DNA of 64,000 nt from contig CP073694.1 in assembly GCA_018228705.1 (NCBI GenBank), positions 1,178,001-1,242,000 on the forward strand, read 5' to 3'. The translations under genes were made by a program, and so were the position numbers. The notes beneath the pieces were generated by a model. It searched no databases. It worked only from the letters and a program-made list of their open reading frames with translations, and had not been told where the DNA came from. The stretch is from Dysosmobacter sp. Marseille-Q4140 (GTDB lineage Bacteria > Bacillota > Clostridia > Oscillospirales > Oscillospiraceae). This document shows, piece after piece, positions 41,418 to 51,924 of this stretch (within the stretch, counting starts at the first letter, position 1; each line of letters opens with the position of its first letter).

Positions 41418-44400
41418 TTATACTAAGCCGAAATATTTTTCAAAAAAGTCTTTTAGCTTATTAATGACAGTCTGTTTTTTCAAAGCTCTATTTGAACCAC
41501 CTGAAAACCTTGAAATTGGCGGCAATATTTTATCAAGATCTGTTCCTGTGGTTTTTATCCCACCATCTCTGAATGAGTTTTCTATAAATTTTTGAGCTTC
41601 AGCGTGTTTTAGTTTTTCATCTTTGATGATTGTTTCTAAGTCCTGCTCTTTTTGCTTTTTAACAAAGTCTTTCCAATCCTTTTCAACATCTGTTTTTACT
41701 GTCATTTGGGCAACAAACCCCTCAATTAAAGCTTTTTTGCTGCGCAACTCAACACTTGCATCTATTGATTTATTAATATTAGCAAGAATCGTTTTATCCT
41801 CACAATTTGATTCGTGATATTTGGCAACAAGCATCAAAATATAATCTATATTGACCTCAACCTGCTTGATAAGTTCGATTTCAAAAACAATATCATCATT
41901 GATTCGTTCTTTTTCAATGTCGCTTTTTTTAGCATAATCTTGATATAAGTCAATATAAATGCTTTGATAATCCTGTAAATCTCTAACGGATACAGAACTG
42001 CCGCTTTCAAAATCATCAAAACACCTTAAAATATTTCTCAATTTCAAAATGCGACCAAACAGTTTGATAAATTCTTTTTCGTTATCCTCGCCGATGATTT
42101 GACTGCTTATCGGAAATTCGTTTACCAGTCTGGCTACAAGCTCGTTATAACCTTCAATATGTTTTCCGTGTTCATCTTCATAGCCATTCATATACTCATT
42201 GTAAGTTTTTAGAATAACCATACCTCTTGCGTTTTTATCCCCAAAAAGTGCTAAGGCATTATTAGTGGCTGTTTCAAGGTTCCTAAAACAAACAATGTTT
42301 CCAAATGTTTTAACTGAGTTTAAAATACGATTGGTACGGGAAAACGCTTGTATCAAACCATGATCCTTTAAATTCTTATCTACCCATAAGGTATTGAGAG
42401 TAGTAGCGTCAAATCCCGTTAGAAACATATTGACTACGATCAGCAAATCAATCTCACGATTTTTCATTCTCAATGATACATCTTTATAATAGTTGGGAAA
42501 TTTATCGGCGGATGTATCATAGCTAACATTAAACAGCTTATTATAATCATCAATCGCACTGTCAAGAAAATCCCGTGAAGTCTGATCAAGACCGCTTGTG
42601 TCAAAATTCTCATCTTGCAAGATATCATCCGGATCTTCTTCGTTTGGATTAAAACTGAATATCGTAGCAATATTTAATTTGTGACCTGTTTCCTCCATTT
42701 GCTTTTTAAATTCATTGTAGTATGCAATTGCTGCCGGAATAGATGCGACTGCAAAAATCGAATTAAAACCATTTACTTTTGCAGTTGTTTTTTGCTCTGA
42801 TACCGTATTATTCTTGGACTTCGCCATTTTTTCTACATTCGTAATCACTTTATGGTCATAATAGGAGCGACTTTGATTACGATAGGTTTTCTGCTCAAAA
42901 TGTTCAAGAATGTATTGTGTAATCTCAGATACTCTTTTAGGATCAAGCAAAGCTTTTTCACGGTCAATTGCCTTTACTTGCTTGTCGTATAAAAGTTCAG
43001 GGTTTTTGATCGTGTTGATATAATCGATTCTAAAAGGCAGGACATTTCCATCGTGAATAGCATCTACAATGGTGTATGCGTGCAGTGGTCTTACTTTGTT
43101 TCCGTTTTCGTCCGGCTCACCTCCGAAAACTTGTGCTGTGGTACGCATATTCGGAGCATTGGAACTATTCGAGTTTATGGCGAAAATAGGGGTGCCCGTA
43201 AACCCGAAAATATGATAATTCTTAAAGTGCTTTGTAATCGACTTGTGCATATCTCCGAACTGAGAACGGTGGCATTCATCGAAAATCATAACAATGTGTT
43301 TTTTATAAACTTCATGTTCTTTGTTCTTGGATATGAATTTATCTAACTTTTGAATGGTTGTAATGATGATTCTTGCATTATCATCTTCCATTTGTTTTTG
43401 CAGAATTTTAGTAGAGGTGTTGCTGTTGGCAGCACCTTTTTCAAATCTGTCGTATTCTTTCATTGTCTGATAGTCAAGATCTTTTCTATCCACAACAAAC
43501 AATACTTTATCAATGAAATTCAATCCTTGAGCAAGCTGTGCAGTTTTAAAACTGGTTAAAGTCTTACCGCTTCCGGTGGTATGCCAAATGTAACCGCCCG
43601 CCTCTTTTCTGCCGGTTTTTTTGAGATTGGTAGAAACGATAATGCGGTTTAAAATTTTTTCAGTTGCCGCAATTTGATAAGGACGCATTACCAATAACAA
43701 ATCCTCTGAAGTAAATACACAGTAACGAGTCAAAATATTAAGCAGCGTATGTTTTGCAAAAAAAGTTTTTGTAAAGTCTACAAGGTCCGGGATGGTGCGG
43801 TTTTTCTCATCCGCCCAATAACTTGTAAATTCAAAGCTATTAGAAGTCTTTTTCTTTTTTGCTGCGTTTTTCTCTGCATTATCTTTGATATGCTGAAATC
43901 TTGTTGTGTTAGAATAATACTTTGTATGCGTACCATTGGAGATTACAAACAGCTGTACATACTGATACAATCCGCTGCCTGCCCAAAAGCTGTCACGCTG
44001 GTATCGATTGATTTGGTTAAACGCTTCTCGAATTGCGTTCCCTCGTTTTTTAAGTTCAATATGCACCAACGGCAATCCATTTACCAAAATTGTCACATCA
44101 TAACGAGTATCATGCTTTCCGCCGTCTTCTTCATACTGGTTTATTATTTGCAAATGATTGTTATGGATGTTGGTCTTGTCTATCAGCTTGATATTTTTTA
44201 CATAACCGTTATCAAGAGTGAGATTTTGCAGATAATCTTCCTGTATTTTGCGGGTTTTCTCTACAATTCCATCATTGCCGTTTGAAATAACGCTGTTGTA
44301 AAAGTCGTTCCACTCTTTATCAAAAAAGGTGTAGTTATTCAGTCTTTCAAGCTGAGCACGGAGATTGTCAATTAAGTCCTGTTCGCTTTTTATAGAAATG

Positions 44401-44549
44401 TATTCATAGCCCTGGCTGACAAGACGCTTGATAAAATCCTGTTCAAGTTCTGCTTCGCTTTGATAGTCAGTTCTTTTTCTTTTTTCGGGTGTATACTCTG
44501 CCACCACCGTACTTTCATTAGAACTTGCCACAATTTCAAAGCTATTCAT
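41418..44549 (-). CDS. hsdR: Type I restriction enzyme R subunit
   Basis: HsdR is the ATP-driven translocase and nuclease of a type I restriction complex. The 1,043-residue product has an N-terminal PD-(D/E)xK nuclease (Asp151, then HIELKK with Glu165 and Lys167), Walker A HTTGSGKT (323-330), DECH box (424-427), and FTGTPIF as motif III. The helicase core continues with [14 protein letters not shown] and QAFSRTNR. The C-terminal region for HsdM-HsdS contact is complete. The gene overlaps hsdS by eight bases and is the last of the operon. All active-site residues seen are intact. Confidence 0.95.
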   Translation of the reverse strand: MNSFEIVASSNESTVVAEYTPEKRKRTDYQSEAELEQDFIKRLVSQGYEYISIKSEQDLIDNLRAQLERLNNYTFFDKEWNDFYNSVISNGNDGIVEKTRKIQEDYLQNLTLDNGYVKNIKLIDKTNIHNNHLQIINQYEEDGGKHDTRYDVTILVNGLPLVHIELKKRGNAIREAFNQINRYQRDSFWAGSGLYQYVQLFVISNGTHTKYYSNTTRFQHIKDNAEKNAAKKKKTSNSFEFTSYWADEKNRTIPDLVDFTKTFFAKHTLLNILTRYCVFTSEDLLLVMRPYQIAATEKILNRIIVSTNLKKTGRKEAGGYIWHTTGSGKTLTSFKTAQLAQGLNFIDKVLFVVDRKDLDYQTMKEYDRFEKGAANSNTSTKILQKQMEDDNARIIITTIQKLDKFISKNKEHEVYKKHIVMIFDECHRSQFGDMHKSITKHFKNYHIFGFTGTPIFAINSNSSNAPNMRTTAQVFGGEPDENGNKVRPLHAYTIVDAIHDGNVLPFRIDYINTIKNPELLYDKQVKAIDREKALLDPKRVSEITQYILEHFEQKTYRNQSRSYYDHKVITNVEKMAKSKNNTVSEQKTTAKVNGFNSIFAVASIPAAIAYYNEFKKQMEETGHKLNIATIFSFNPNEEDPDDILQDENFDTSGLDQTSRDFLDSAIDDYNKLFNVSYDTSADKFPNYYKDVSLRMKNREIDLLIVVNMFLTGFDATTLNTLWVDKNLKDHGLIQAFSRTNRILNSVKTFGNIVCFRNLETATNNALALFGDKNARGMVILKTYNEYMNGYEDEHGKHIEGYNELVARLVNEFPISSQIIGEDNEKEFIKLFGRILKLRNILRCFDDFESGSSVSVRDLQDYQSIYIDLYQDYAKKSDIEKERINDDIVFEIELIKQVEVNIDYILMLVAKYHESNCEDKTILANINKSIDASVELRSKKALIEGFVAQMTVKTDVEKDWKDFVKKQKEQDLETIIKDEKLKHAEAQKFIENSFRDGGIKTTGTDLDKILPPISRFSGGSNRALKKQTVINKLKDFFEKYFGLV

Positions 44550-45741
44550 TTTCCGTCGCCTCCCTCTTTTTGAAGGTTAAGAGTTTATCTCGGTAATATT
44601 CGTATTGTTTTTGTCTTGCTTCAATTTCGGCAGGTAATCCCTCGCTTATATCGTAGCAAAGCTTATTAAATTGATCAAGAATATCAACTATGCATTGTTG
44701 CTCTGCAAGTGATTTTTCCTTATCTCCTGGATATGGAATTGGAATTTCTAAGCCTAAAATTCTTGAAGAATTAAGGTCTCCCCGTGCACCCTCTTTTTTT
44801 GCAATCAAATCGTCATATTGATTACAAACACAATAAAACACATATTTATACAAAGCAACTTCTGGATTAATTTCTATTGCCAAACAGTGCTGATTTGTGG
44901 TTAATGGTATTTTATTTATAGCACATCGTCCCGCTGATGCACCCGAAATCGCAATAATTACGCAATTTACAGGTATCCACTTTGCTGATGTTTCTTGCAC
45001 GGCTAATTCTGTGATAAAACAATCTGTCTTATTGATTTCATTAAAAACAACTTCTTGCGTTCTAAGCCACGGAATAGTCCCATTCTCGTAGTAATCTTTA
45101 TTACTTTTTAAAGGAGTACCGCCAGAGCGACTTGATAGTGCTATTTGTTTTAATGACTTTTTATTGGTGTTTTTACTCAACAAATCATCTCTATAGTACT
45201 CATACTGCTGTTTTCTTGCAGTGAGTTCCGCAGTGAGTTCCGCAGTGAGTTCCGTAAATTTATCCAGTATACGAACGATTTCTTCTTGTACCGGTAAAGG
45301 CGGAAGAGGAATTTTAAACTTTGAATATTTTTCAATCCACTGACGAGTATGGTCTACAGGAGCGTATTGTATGTTTTTCATCACATGATATATATATCTA
45401 AAATCTGCATCATGAGACCTATCCCTTTTTAATCTTAACATCTTCATTGCAGAAGATTTAACCTTGAAATTAAAGTTTACCCAATGAAAAGAAGTAGTAA
45501 AATCATCAAAAATTATAACCGGATTATCTGTTGACGCCTCAAATATACCCGTACTCTCATTAGTATATCCCAAAATGAAAGATTGCCCCGCTGTCAATAC
45601 AGGGGTTTTAAAATCGTCATCGTATTTAGTATCTTTTACAATATATTTTGTAGGTTGCTCATAATCCATCACTGTGTACAAAAAATCGCACTCTACACCT
45701 TCTGGGCAAAGTTCATTTATAAGTTGTTCTAATTTACCCAT
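44542..45741 (-). CDS. hsdS: Type I restriction enzyme S (specificity) subunit, TAEL-repeat type
   Basis: HsdS recognises a split DNA target with two target-recognition domains. The 399-residue product starts [15 protein letters not shown] (ATG 45741, eight bases after GGAGG). Order: first recognition domain (about 15-150), central conserved helix with [16 protein letters not shown], three ELTA repeats, [13 protein letters not shown], second recognition domain (about 210-345), and the matching end helix [15 protein letters not shown]...[13 protein letters not shown]. The repeated helices are the spacer between half-sites. The DNA repeat behind them is noted separately. Confidence 0.93.
   Translation of the reverse strand: MGKLEQLINELCPEGVECDFLYTVMDYEQPTKYIVKDTKYDDDFKTPVLTAGQSFILGYTNESTGIFEASTDNPVIIFDDFTTSFHWVNFNFKVKSSAMKMLRLKRDRSHDADFRYIYHVMKNIQYAPVDHTRQWIEKYSKFKIPLPPLPVQEEIVRILDKFTELTAELTAELTARKQQYEYYRDDLLSKNTNKKSLKQIALSSRSGGTPLKSNKDYYENGTIPWLRTQEVVFNEINKTDCFITELAVQETSAKWIPVNCVIIAISGASAGRCAINKIPLTTNQHCLAIEINPEVALYKYVFYCVCNQYDDLIAKKEGARGDLNSSRILGLEIPIPYPGDKEKSLAEQQCIVDILDQFNKLCYDISEGLPAEIEARQKQYEYYRDKLLTFKKREATENE
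45218..45253 (-). repeat. Three perfect 12-bp tandem repeats in hsdS (TAEL repeat)
   Basis: The unit GCAGTGAGTTCC occurs three times in a row, encoding [12 protein letters not shown] on the minus strand. In EcoR124I-type HsdS, two versus three copies of this four-residue repeat change the spacer length in the DNA target by one base. Slippage here would keep the reading frame and change specificity. Confidence 0.9.
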
Positions 45742-46543
45742 TTTCTTCACCTCCGGTGTTCCATCCTAAAGTACCCATTGCATCCATTAACTCTTGTTTG
45801 TTTCTTATATTATCTAAAACTCCAGTTACTAATCTATAAAAAGCATCAAACTTTATCAGAGCTTCATCTTCGCTATAATTGCCATGCACAACACCGCTTA
45901 ATTCTCGAAATAATTTATATCCATCCGCAGAAAATTCAGAAGGAATTATATGACGCTTTTCATCAACTTCTTTTAAGTATCTTTCCGTTGTTTTATGCCG
46001 CTCCACACCATTTTTATCGATAAAGGTGTGAGCAATATTTTCTGCAGCTCCAATTTGACTGATAACAGATTCAAATACTGTCCTTAAATATACAATTGAA
46101 CCTGCACCAAATCCTTCTCTTGCTGCTCTTTTTGCTTTTTCAAGGAAAATTGTAAAATCGCCATATGTTTCAGTATTGAATGAAACTGCTTCCGAAAATT
46201 TTTCACTTCTTTTTACAATACGCACATAGGGATATTGACTATGTATATTATCTTCTTCTCTGCACTCAAGCAAAAACCACATTTGCACAGAAGCCCCGCA
46301 ACGAGGGCATTCAAGAACACAGTCAATGCTGACAGTCTTTTCGTTTACACCAATGCAGAACAAGTCTTCCCCGGAATAAAATGTTCGCTGATCGCCGCAA
46401 TTATTACAATAATAATTTAATGCAACCTTACCGACTGCAATTTTTTTAGAATTTCCGGTTTTAAGCTTTCTGCTACCTAAAAAGCCTTCTATTTGTACAT
46501 AATCTGTTGTTATCGGTTTGGACAGCACATCTGATAATCTCAT
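45734..46543 (-). CDS. Zinc-ribbon protein between hsdM and hsdS (DUF4145-like)
   Basis: The 269-residue protein is not a standard type I component. The N-terminal half has two cysteine pairs (CNNCG near 47-50 and CPRCG near 80-83) typical of a zinc ribbon. The C-terminal half is helical ([22 protein letters not shown] and [23 protein letters not shown]), like DUF4145 proteins often seen beside restriction systems. It lies three bases after hsdM, and its stop overlaps the hsdS start by eight bases, so it is embedded in the operon. Role (regulator, antitoxin-like or anti-phage accessory) is not known. Confidence 0.75.
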   Translation of the reverse strand: MRLSDVLSKPITTDYVQIEGFLGSRKLKTGNSKKIAVGKVALNYYCNNCGDQRTFYSGEDLFCIGVNEKTVSIDCVLECPRCGASVQMWFLLECREEDNIHSQYPYVRIVKRSEKFSEAVSFNTETYGDFTIFLEKAKRAAREGFGAGSIVYLRTVFESVISQIGAAENIAHTFIDKNGVERHKTTERYLKEVDEKRHIIPSEFSADGYKLFRELSGVVHGNYSEDEALIKFDAFYRLVTGVLDNIRNKQELMDAMGTLGWNTGGEENG

Positions 46544-46546
46544 ATA

Positions 46547-48211
46547 TTACGCCTCCTCAATTTCAGCTATAATCGCATCGATTTCGGCACGCAATGTATT
46601 TTCACGCTGAACGATTTGAGATATTTGCTCATTGAGGACAGCTATGTCGATAACTTCTCTTGTATCTTCGCTTTCTACATAAGTTGATACCGAAAGATTG
46701 TAATCTGCATTTTCAATATCTTCCTTTTTCACAAGAGCAGTAAAATGCTTTTCAGTCTTTCGGTTGATATAAGCGTTTAATATATTCTGAATATTATTAG
46801 GCTCGTTGCTTGATGTTCCATCCCCCAATTTATTGCTGTTGGTAGATTTGATAAATTCCTTTGAGGCATCAATAAACAAAGTTTGGTTGTCAACTTTTGA
46901 TTTTTTAAGAACCATAATGCAAGTTGCAATACTTGTTCCGTAAAAGAGATTATCAGGCAACTGAATAACACATTCGATATAGTTGTTATCGATCAGATAT
47001 TTTCTGATTTTCTGTTCTGCACCACCACGATACATAATACCGGGAAAGCAAACAATAGCCGCTGTTCCATCTGTAGCAAGCCAATGCAGACAATGCATAA
47101 TAAAAGCAAAGTCCGCTTTTGATTTAGGAGCCAATACACCGGCAGGAGAAAACCGGGGATCGTTTATCAGTGTTCCGTTGTCAGACCCTTCCCATTTGAT
47201 AGAGTAGGGTGGATTTGAAACGATGGCTTCAAACGGTTCTTCATCCCAATGTTTAGGATCAGTCAAAGTGTCGCCGTGTTCAATGCTGAATTTATCGTAA
47301 CCTATGTCGTGCAGGAACATATTGATACGACAAAGATTATAAGTTGTAATGTTGATTTCCTGACCGAAAAATCCATTGCGAACATTGTCTTTACCGAGAA
47401 TTTTTGCAAACTTCAAAAGTAACGAGCCGCTTCCCACAGCCGGGTCGTATACTTTGTTTACTTCTGTTTTCATTTTACCGTTATTATCAAGAAGTGAGAT
47501 TTTTGTCAGAAGCTCAGATACCTCTTGTGGGGTGAAAAATTCGCCGCCGCTTTTGCCAGCATTAGAAGCATACATTCCCATTAGATACTCATAGGTGTCC
47601 CCAAAAGCATCGATTGAATTATCTTGATAATTACCAAGATTCATATCTCCGATAACGGTAATTAATTTTTTAAGCCTCTTGTTTCTCTTAATAACTGTTG
47701 GCCCAAGCTTATTGCTATTTACATCTATATCGTCAAACAAACCTTTAAAGTTTTCTTCGCTCGCACTACCAATAGCAGAGGCTTCAATATTTTTAAAGGT
47801 TGTTTGCAATATTTCATTTAAGTTCTCATCCAAATCGGCAACTTCTACTTCTTTACCATCTTTTTCTGCTTGATCCTTTGCATCTTTATCTGCTTTTTTG
47901 ATTCTGTTTAATAAATTCTCGAACAATTCGCTGGGTAAAATAAAGAAGCCTTTTTCTTGTACCATATCATCTCTAATACTTAAAGCCTCTTCATCGCTGA
48001 TTTTGGCATAATCAAAATCAGTATTTCCTGCATCCCATTCACCCTTGTTGAGATAAGTTGTAAGGTTTTCAGATATGTATCTATAAAATAGCATACCTAA
48101 AACATATTGCTTGAAATCCCAACCATCAACGCTGCCTCTAAGTTCATTAGCAAGTGCCCAAATTGTATTGTGAAGTTCTGCTCTCTCTTGTTCTCTTTTA
48201 TTATCACTCAT
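46547..48211 (-). CDS. hsdM: Type I restriction enzyme M (methyltransferase) subunit
   Basis: HsdM methylates adenine (N6) at the site chosen by HsdS. The 554-residue product has an N-terminal helical domain (ANELRGSVDGWDFKQYVLGMLFYRYI), the SAM-binding motif DPAVGSGSLLL (256-266), the catalytic NPPYS (333-337) and a C-terminal coiled helix. EFFTPQEVSELL and DTYEYLMGMYASNAGKSGGEFF are typical of the EcoR124 (type IC) family. It overlaps the regulator gene by eight bases. Lower GC than the host flanks suggests transfer. Confidence 0.95.
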   Translation of the reverse strand: MSDNKREQERAELHNTIWALANELRGSVDGWDFKQYVLGMLFYRYISENLTTYLNKGEWDAGNTDFDYAKISDEEALSIRDDMVQEKGFFILPSELFENLLNRIKKADKDAKDQAEKDGKEVEVADLDENLNEILQTTFKNIEASAIGSASEENFKGLFDDIDVNSNKLGPTVIKRNKRLKKLITVIGDMNLGNYQDNSIDAFGDTYEYLMGMYASNAGKSGGEFFTPQEVSELLTKISLLDNNGKMKTEVNKVYDPAVGSGSLLLKFAKILGKDNVRNGFFGQEINITTYNLCRINMFLHDIGYDKFSIEHGDTLTDPKHWDEEPFEAIVSNPPYSIKWEGSDNGTLINDPRFSPAGVLAPKSKADFAFIMHCLHWLATDGTAAIVCFPGIMYRGGAEQKIRKYLIDNNYIECVIQLPDNLFYGTSIATCIMVLKKSKVDNQTLFIDASKEFIKSTNSNKLGDGTSSNEPNNIQNILNAYINRKTEKHFTALVKKEDIENADYNLSVSTYVESEDTREVIDIAVLNEQISQIVQRENTLRAEIDAIIAEIEEA

Positions 48212-48557
48212 CTTTGTTTTCTCCGTTCTTTAATAATTTTTCGTAGTCTATATCATTTCTCAATTGTTTGCACAAATCTTTATTTTTTAGCTTTTGTGCA
48301 ATATCAACGGGTACTTCATTTCGCTCTTGTGCAGCTAAGTCAAAAAACAACGCTATTTGTTCAGGCTTTGGCCTTAATAACTGAAGCATTGCAATTTGTC
48401 TTTCAGGAGGAGGCGGATTAACTTTGCCGCTTAAAATATCGTAAAAGTAAGGTTTCTTTATGCCAAGTGCGGTGTAAAACTTGACATTTGATAAATTTGC
48501 TTCTTTTATCATTTGTGCAAGCAAATTGCAGAATTTCATAGAATCATCAACAATCAA
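48204..48557 (-). CDS. XRE-like helix-turn-helix regulator of the RM operon
   Basis: The 117-residue protein has an HTH (MIKEANLSNVKFYTALGIKKPYFYDILSGKVNPPPPE) near residues 15-55 and a charged helical tail. It is the first gene of the RM operon and overlaps hsdM by eight bases, so it probably controls it. Its start is either the TTG at 48557 (after GGTGG) or the ATG six codons later (48539). A 14-bp inverted repeat lies upstream. Confidence 0.8.
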   Translation of the reverse strand: MIVDDSMKFCNLLAQMIKEANLSNVKFYTALGIKKPYFYDILSGKVNPPPPERQIAMLQLLRPKPEQIALFFDLAAQERNEVPVDIAQKLKNKDLCKQLRNDIDYEKLLKNGENKDE

Positions 48558-48583
48558 AGAATCACCACCATTCTCAAATTAGA

Positions 48584-48597
48584 ATGTAAGTTTACAT
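48584..48597. promoter_or_regulatory. Putative operator for the RM regulator
   Basis: ATGTAA and TTACAT flank a GT centre, a 14-bp near-perfect inverted repeat about 27 bases upstream of the HTH gene, with related TATG words beside it (ACATACTAACATACT). It sits where a repressor of this promoter would bind. Confidence 0.5.
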
Positions 48598-48797
48598 ACT
48601 AACATACTATCATGCTTAAAAGAAAGTGTCAATTGAAAAGCCTTCGATTATGGCTGTGTATGATAGTGGTAAGGTGTAGAAAACTTTCCCCCAAAAAAAT
48701 TCTACCAAACCTGCAAAAAGCAAAGCAGAAAAGACTTTATCAAACCACAAAGCAAACTCCCGATAATGGAAAAGAGCCTGTGCAAGGGCACAGGCTT

Positions 48798-49988
48798 CTA
48801 TTCACATATCAAAGAGGTTTCTCTATATAATTTATCAGAATCACTGTTCAAAAAGTATCGAATCACTTTTCTTGCAAATTTCTTACTTACCGTCGTATCC
48901 CACTCTGCCAACCGGATGATCTCCACTGTTCCAGCCTCAAAATCAAACGAAATCTCACCCCATTCGCCGTCGTTGTCCACCTGATACAGGTAGATAGCGG
49001 CGGCGATTTTCTTTTTGCGTTTGGTCTGGGATTTTCGTTTCAGGCGAATCATGTGAAGGACTCCGGCCTCTGTCAGCAAACAGGTCAAATGATCCACGGC
49101 TTTACGATAGGCCCGTTCTGCACCGCTGGCTGTGCTGCCCTCAAAGAGGATTGCCAGTTCTTCAAAGGTCAACCGGGTGCTGATGGGGCTGACCCGCCCA
49201 CAAGTCATACAGATGGCGTTTCGCTTTCCCAAAAGTGTCTGCTCCCGGTAATTCAGCTTTTCAAACGCTTCCCGGACAGCTTCAGCCTGGATGCCGTTCC
49301 ATAGAATCTCCGCATAGTCCCAATGGTCATCCCGACTGACATCCTCGCCGGTTTCCTCGCTGTCCTCGTCTTGTACGGTCTGATAAAACGGAACACGGCT
49401 TCGATTTTGTTTGGCCAATGCCAAAAACTTTGCTGCGGTTTCCTCGGTACAACCGTTTTTCTGGGCATATTTCTGGATTGCCGCCTGTTCAGACTGACCG
49501 GATTGATTGTAGAGCCATGCAATCCCACGCACAGCTTTGTACTCATCCACATTTTCAAAGGAACCGGTCTCCTCCTGCATCCGACAGGTCAAAAGGGCGT
49601 TCCCGATAAAATGATGGGCATAGGTCAGAAAATCTGCTCCTTGTGAGGGATCATATCCCCGGAGACAGTCCAACATGGCAAGTACACAGCCCATTTTGTA
49701 GTCCAAAAAGCGTTCCGGGTCATAGCGATCCAGCCCCTCCCGCAGCAGGAAACGGCGAACACGACCATTAAGCCGGTTTTCATAGCAGTGCAGAAAAAAG
49801 GAGAACCAGCGCAATTCACGGCTCCGCACAGCCTCAATGATGTAGTCGTTCATATTTTCCAGAACAGGCGGTTCCGGGGCAAGCTGAAAGATGCGTTCCA
49901 CTTCCCGCATGGTTAAGCCCTTGGGTTCCGTCAGAAAGCTGTATTTGGCACAGTAGCCGGACAGCTCCCATGTCCACGCTGTATCCAT
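48798..49988 (-). CDS. Sigma-70-like factor of the mobile element
   Basis: The 396-residue protein shows sigma region 2-like sequence (RFLLREGLDRYDPERFLDYKMGCVLAMLDCLRGYDPSQGADFLTYAHHFIGNALL) and a C-terminal region 4-like part (LTFEELAILFEGSTASGAERAYRKAVDHL). Similar proteins are common on clostridial conjugative and mobilizable elements. It lies on the minus strand, away from the replication genes. The middle contains a CMTCG segment; whether it binds metal is uncertain. It may direct RNA polymerase to element promoters. I put the sigma call at moderate confidence. Confidence 0.7.
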   Translation of the reverse strand: MDTAWTWELSGYCAKYSFLTEPKGLTMREVERIFQLAPEPPVLENMNDYIIEAVRSRELRWFSFFLHCYENRLNGRVRRFLLREGLDRYDPERFLDYKMGCVLAMLDCLRGYDPSQGADFLTYAHHFIGNALLTCRMQEETGSFENVDEYKAVRGIAWLYNQSGQSEQAAIQKYAQKNGCTEETAAKFLALAKQNRSRVPFYQTVQDEDSEETGEDVSRDDHWDYAEILWNGIQAEAVREAFEKLNYREQTLLGKRNAICMTCGRVSPISTRLTFEELAILFEGSTASGAERAYRKAVDHLTCLLTEAGVLHMIRLKRKSQTKRKKKIAAAIYLYQVDNDGEWGEISFDFEAGTVEIIRLAEWDTTVSKKFARKVIRYFLNSDSDKLYRETSLICE

Positions 49989-50020
49989 TTTCCCTCACCA
50001 CCTTTCGGATGTTTCTCTGC

Positions 50021-51136
50021 TTATTTCTTTTGTACGGCCTTCAAAAGTGCATCTTGGGTCATTTCCTGCTCATAGACAGTGCTGGCATAACGCTGATCTG
50101 AAAGCGCACGAAGCATCTTATCTTTTGCCAGCTTTTTCATAGCTGCTGCCGTTCCTTCATCCAGCTTTCCCCGGCGGGTATTTTGCAGGATGGTGTTCAT
50201 ACGGCGGGTATAAATCGCCTTAATGGGATGATCGTCGGCAAGCTCCCGCTGTTCCCGACCTCTCAGATTGCCGATTTGTCGGCACGTCCGTCCCCGCTGG
50301 TCACCGGGGGCCAGCCCGCCGCAGTATTTGGTGTGCCGTGCGTCAATGGTGAGAAACCATCTGCCGCAGATGGGACATTTCTTGGGCGCATGGCCCACGC
50401 AAAGCCCCTCAAACAGATCAGAACGGAACATCCCCACAAAGGAGACATAGTGCATCCGCTTGACCAGCTGAGGCTCCGTCTTTCCTGGTCGAGTGGTGGC
50501 TACATACTGCACCGAAGCATTGGTCAGGGTCATCCAAGATGGATTTTCCAGCGATAAAGTTGGCTCACCTTTGAAGAACTGCCCGAACATTGCCGCATAA
50601 CCATCCGGGGTACGGTCATAGCCTGGTTCATTTAACCACTCTGCAAATTTCGTCAGGGCCTCCTTGTATTGCCCAAGAGAATAACTCAAATGCCCCAGCA
50701 CCTGCGCTATTCGGACGAGCATGGTTGCCTTGCTGTGCTGACCAGTCAAAGCACAAATCAGCTGCTCCTGCTGAGTGAGCTGCAAATAGGCTTTTGCATC
50801 CTCCATAGATTCTTCGGAAAAGATGACGGCCAGCTTTTGCTCAAAATAGCCTCGATCCAGACGGGAGAATGGCGGCGTTGCCTGCAAAAAGGAGATGATC
50901 TCGCCAGCGGCCTGCTGCACCCGCGGCAGCAGCTCCATATCCACGGAACCGGTGTTCATCCCCTGAAGTAGCTGGTTCAGCACATTGCAGGGAGTATCCA
51001 GCTTCTCAATGGTGCTGTCCGGGATGTTCAGCACCTCGCAGCCAATGGTTCCCGTGGGCATGGTACTTCCCTCATAGGTCACGGTGTCCTGCCAGAAATC
51101 CAGCGACAAAACTGCATGGTTGATAATCTGATCCAT
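50021..51136 (-). CDS. Zinc-finger element protein (DUF6076-like)
   Basis: The 371-residue protein starts MDQIINHAVLSLDFWQD (ATG at 51134-51136, preceded by GGAGGGAGAAG). The middle has a zinc-finger-like sequence, CPICGRWFLTIDARHTKYCGG, with two CxxC/HxxxC parts, followed by a basic stretch. Similar proteins of this layout occur on integrative elements of Clostridia (I associate it with DUF6076). Its function is not known. It lies upstream of, and on the same strand as, the sigma-like gene, 32 bases before it. Confidence 0.65.
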   Translation of the reverse strand: MDQIINHAVLSLDFWQDTVTYEGSTMPTGTIGCEVLNIPDSTIEKLDTPCNVLNQLLQGMNTGSVDMELLPRVQQAAGEIISFLQATPPFSRLDRGYFEQKLAVIFSEESMEDAKAYLQLTQQEQLICALTGQHSKATMLVRIAQVLGHLSYSLGQYKEALTKFAEWLNEPGYDRTPDGYAAMFGQFFKGEPTLSLENPSWMTLTNASVQYVATTRPGKTEPQLVKRMHYVSFVGMFRSDLFEGLCVGHAPKKCPICGRWFLTIDARHTKYCGGLAPGDQRGRTCRQIGNLRGREQRELADDHPIKAIYTRRMNTILQNTRRGKLDEGTAAAMKKLAKDKMLRALSDQRYASTVYEQEMTQDALLKAVQKK

Positions 51137-51309
51137 CTTCTCCCTCCTGTCATGTTTTTTTATTTTCATAATAGCACACAATTAAAATCTTGTCATGTTT
51201 TTTGAAAACGGCTTGTCATGCCATCAGCCTGTTTTTTTCGATTTTCCCCATAACCTATACAGAGGGGTGAGAAAACTGCCCCATCAAAAAGGAAATGGAG
51301 GGAATCTGT

Positions 51310-51924
51310 ATGAATCTGTTTGAAGTGGTGAAAGCCAGTATCAACACACGGGAAGCAGCGCAGGCGTATGGAATCGACGTCAACCACCATGGCATGGCGC
51401 TGTGCCCGTTCCACAACGACCGTCATCCGAGCCTGTATGTATCGGATGACCACTACCACTGTTTCGCCTGCGGAGAACACGGGGATGCAATCGACCTGAC
51501 CGCAAAACTGTTTGACCTTCGGTTGTATGATGCGGCCCGAAAACTGGCGGCGGACTTTCACCTTGCGCCGGACAAGCCTTTGCCGGAAGCCATTCGCCGG
51601 AAAAAGAAACACAAAACCAAAGCACAGCAGCTTCGTGAGAACGAGCAGCTGTGCTTTTCTGTTTTGAACGAGTATCGGAGGCGGCTTCTGGATTGGGAAA
51701 AACGGTATGCGCCGCAAGCGCCGGAAGATGTGTTGGACGAGCGGTTTGTGGAAGCCTGCCACCGGCTGCCCTGGGCAGAGTATCAGCTGGACATCCTGCT
51801 GCAAGGCGATTCCTATGAACGAGGCGAAGTTGTGAGTGAACTAACGGCAGGCGGATTTATCCGCAAATTACAGACCTGCCTGAGAGAGGAGCGATACCAT
51901 GAACAACCCTGTTTGGATCGATGA
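51310..51924 (+). CDS. CHC2 zinc-finger (primase-like) protein
   Basis: The 204-residue protein starts MNLFEVVKASINTREAAQAYG (ATG 51310, after GGAGGG). The N-terminal CHC2 zinc finger is complete (Cys32, His35, Cys51, Cys54 in LCPFHNDRHPSLYVSDDHYHCFACGEHGDAID), as in DnaG-type primases. The catalytic TOPRIM domain is missing: the rest is a basic helical region. It overlaps the helicase gene by 26 bases, so they form one operon, perhaps for element replication. Confidence 0.8.
   Translation: MNLFEVVKASINTREAAQAYGIDVNHHGMALCPFHNDRHPSLYVSDDHYHCFACGEHGDAIDLTAKLFDLRLYDAARKLAADFHLAPDKPLPEAIRRKKKHKTKAQQLRENEQLCFSVLNEYRRRLLDWEKRYAPQAPEDVLDERFVEACHRLPWAEYQLDILLQGDSYERGEVVSELTAGGFIRKLQTCLREERYHEQPCLDR

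Noticed and set aside
45218..45253. Frameshifting phase-variation tract in hsdS
   Set aside because: The repeat unit is 12 bases, so copy changes preserve the frame; on/off switching is not expected, only a spacer change.
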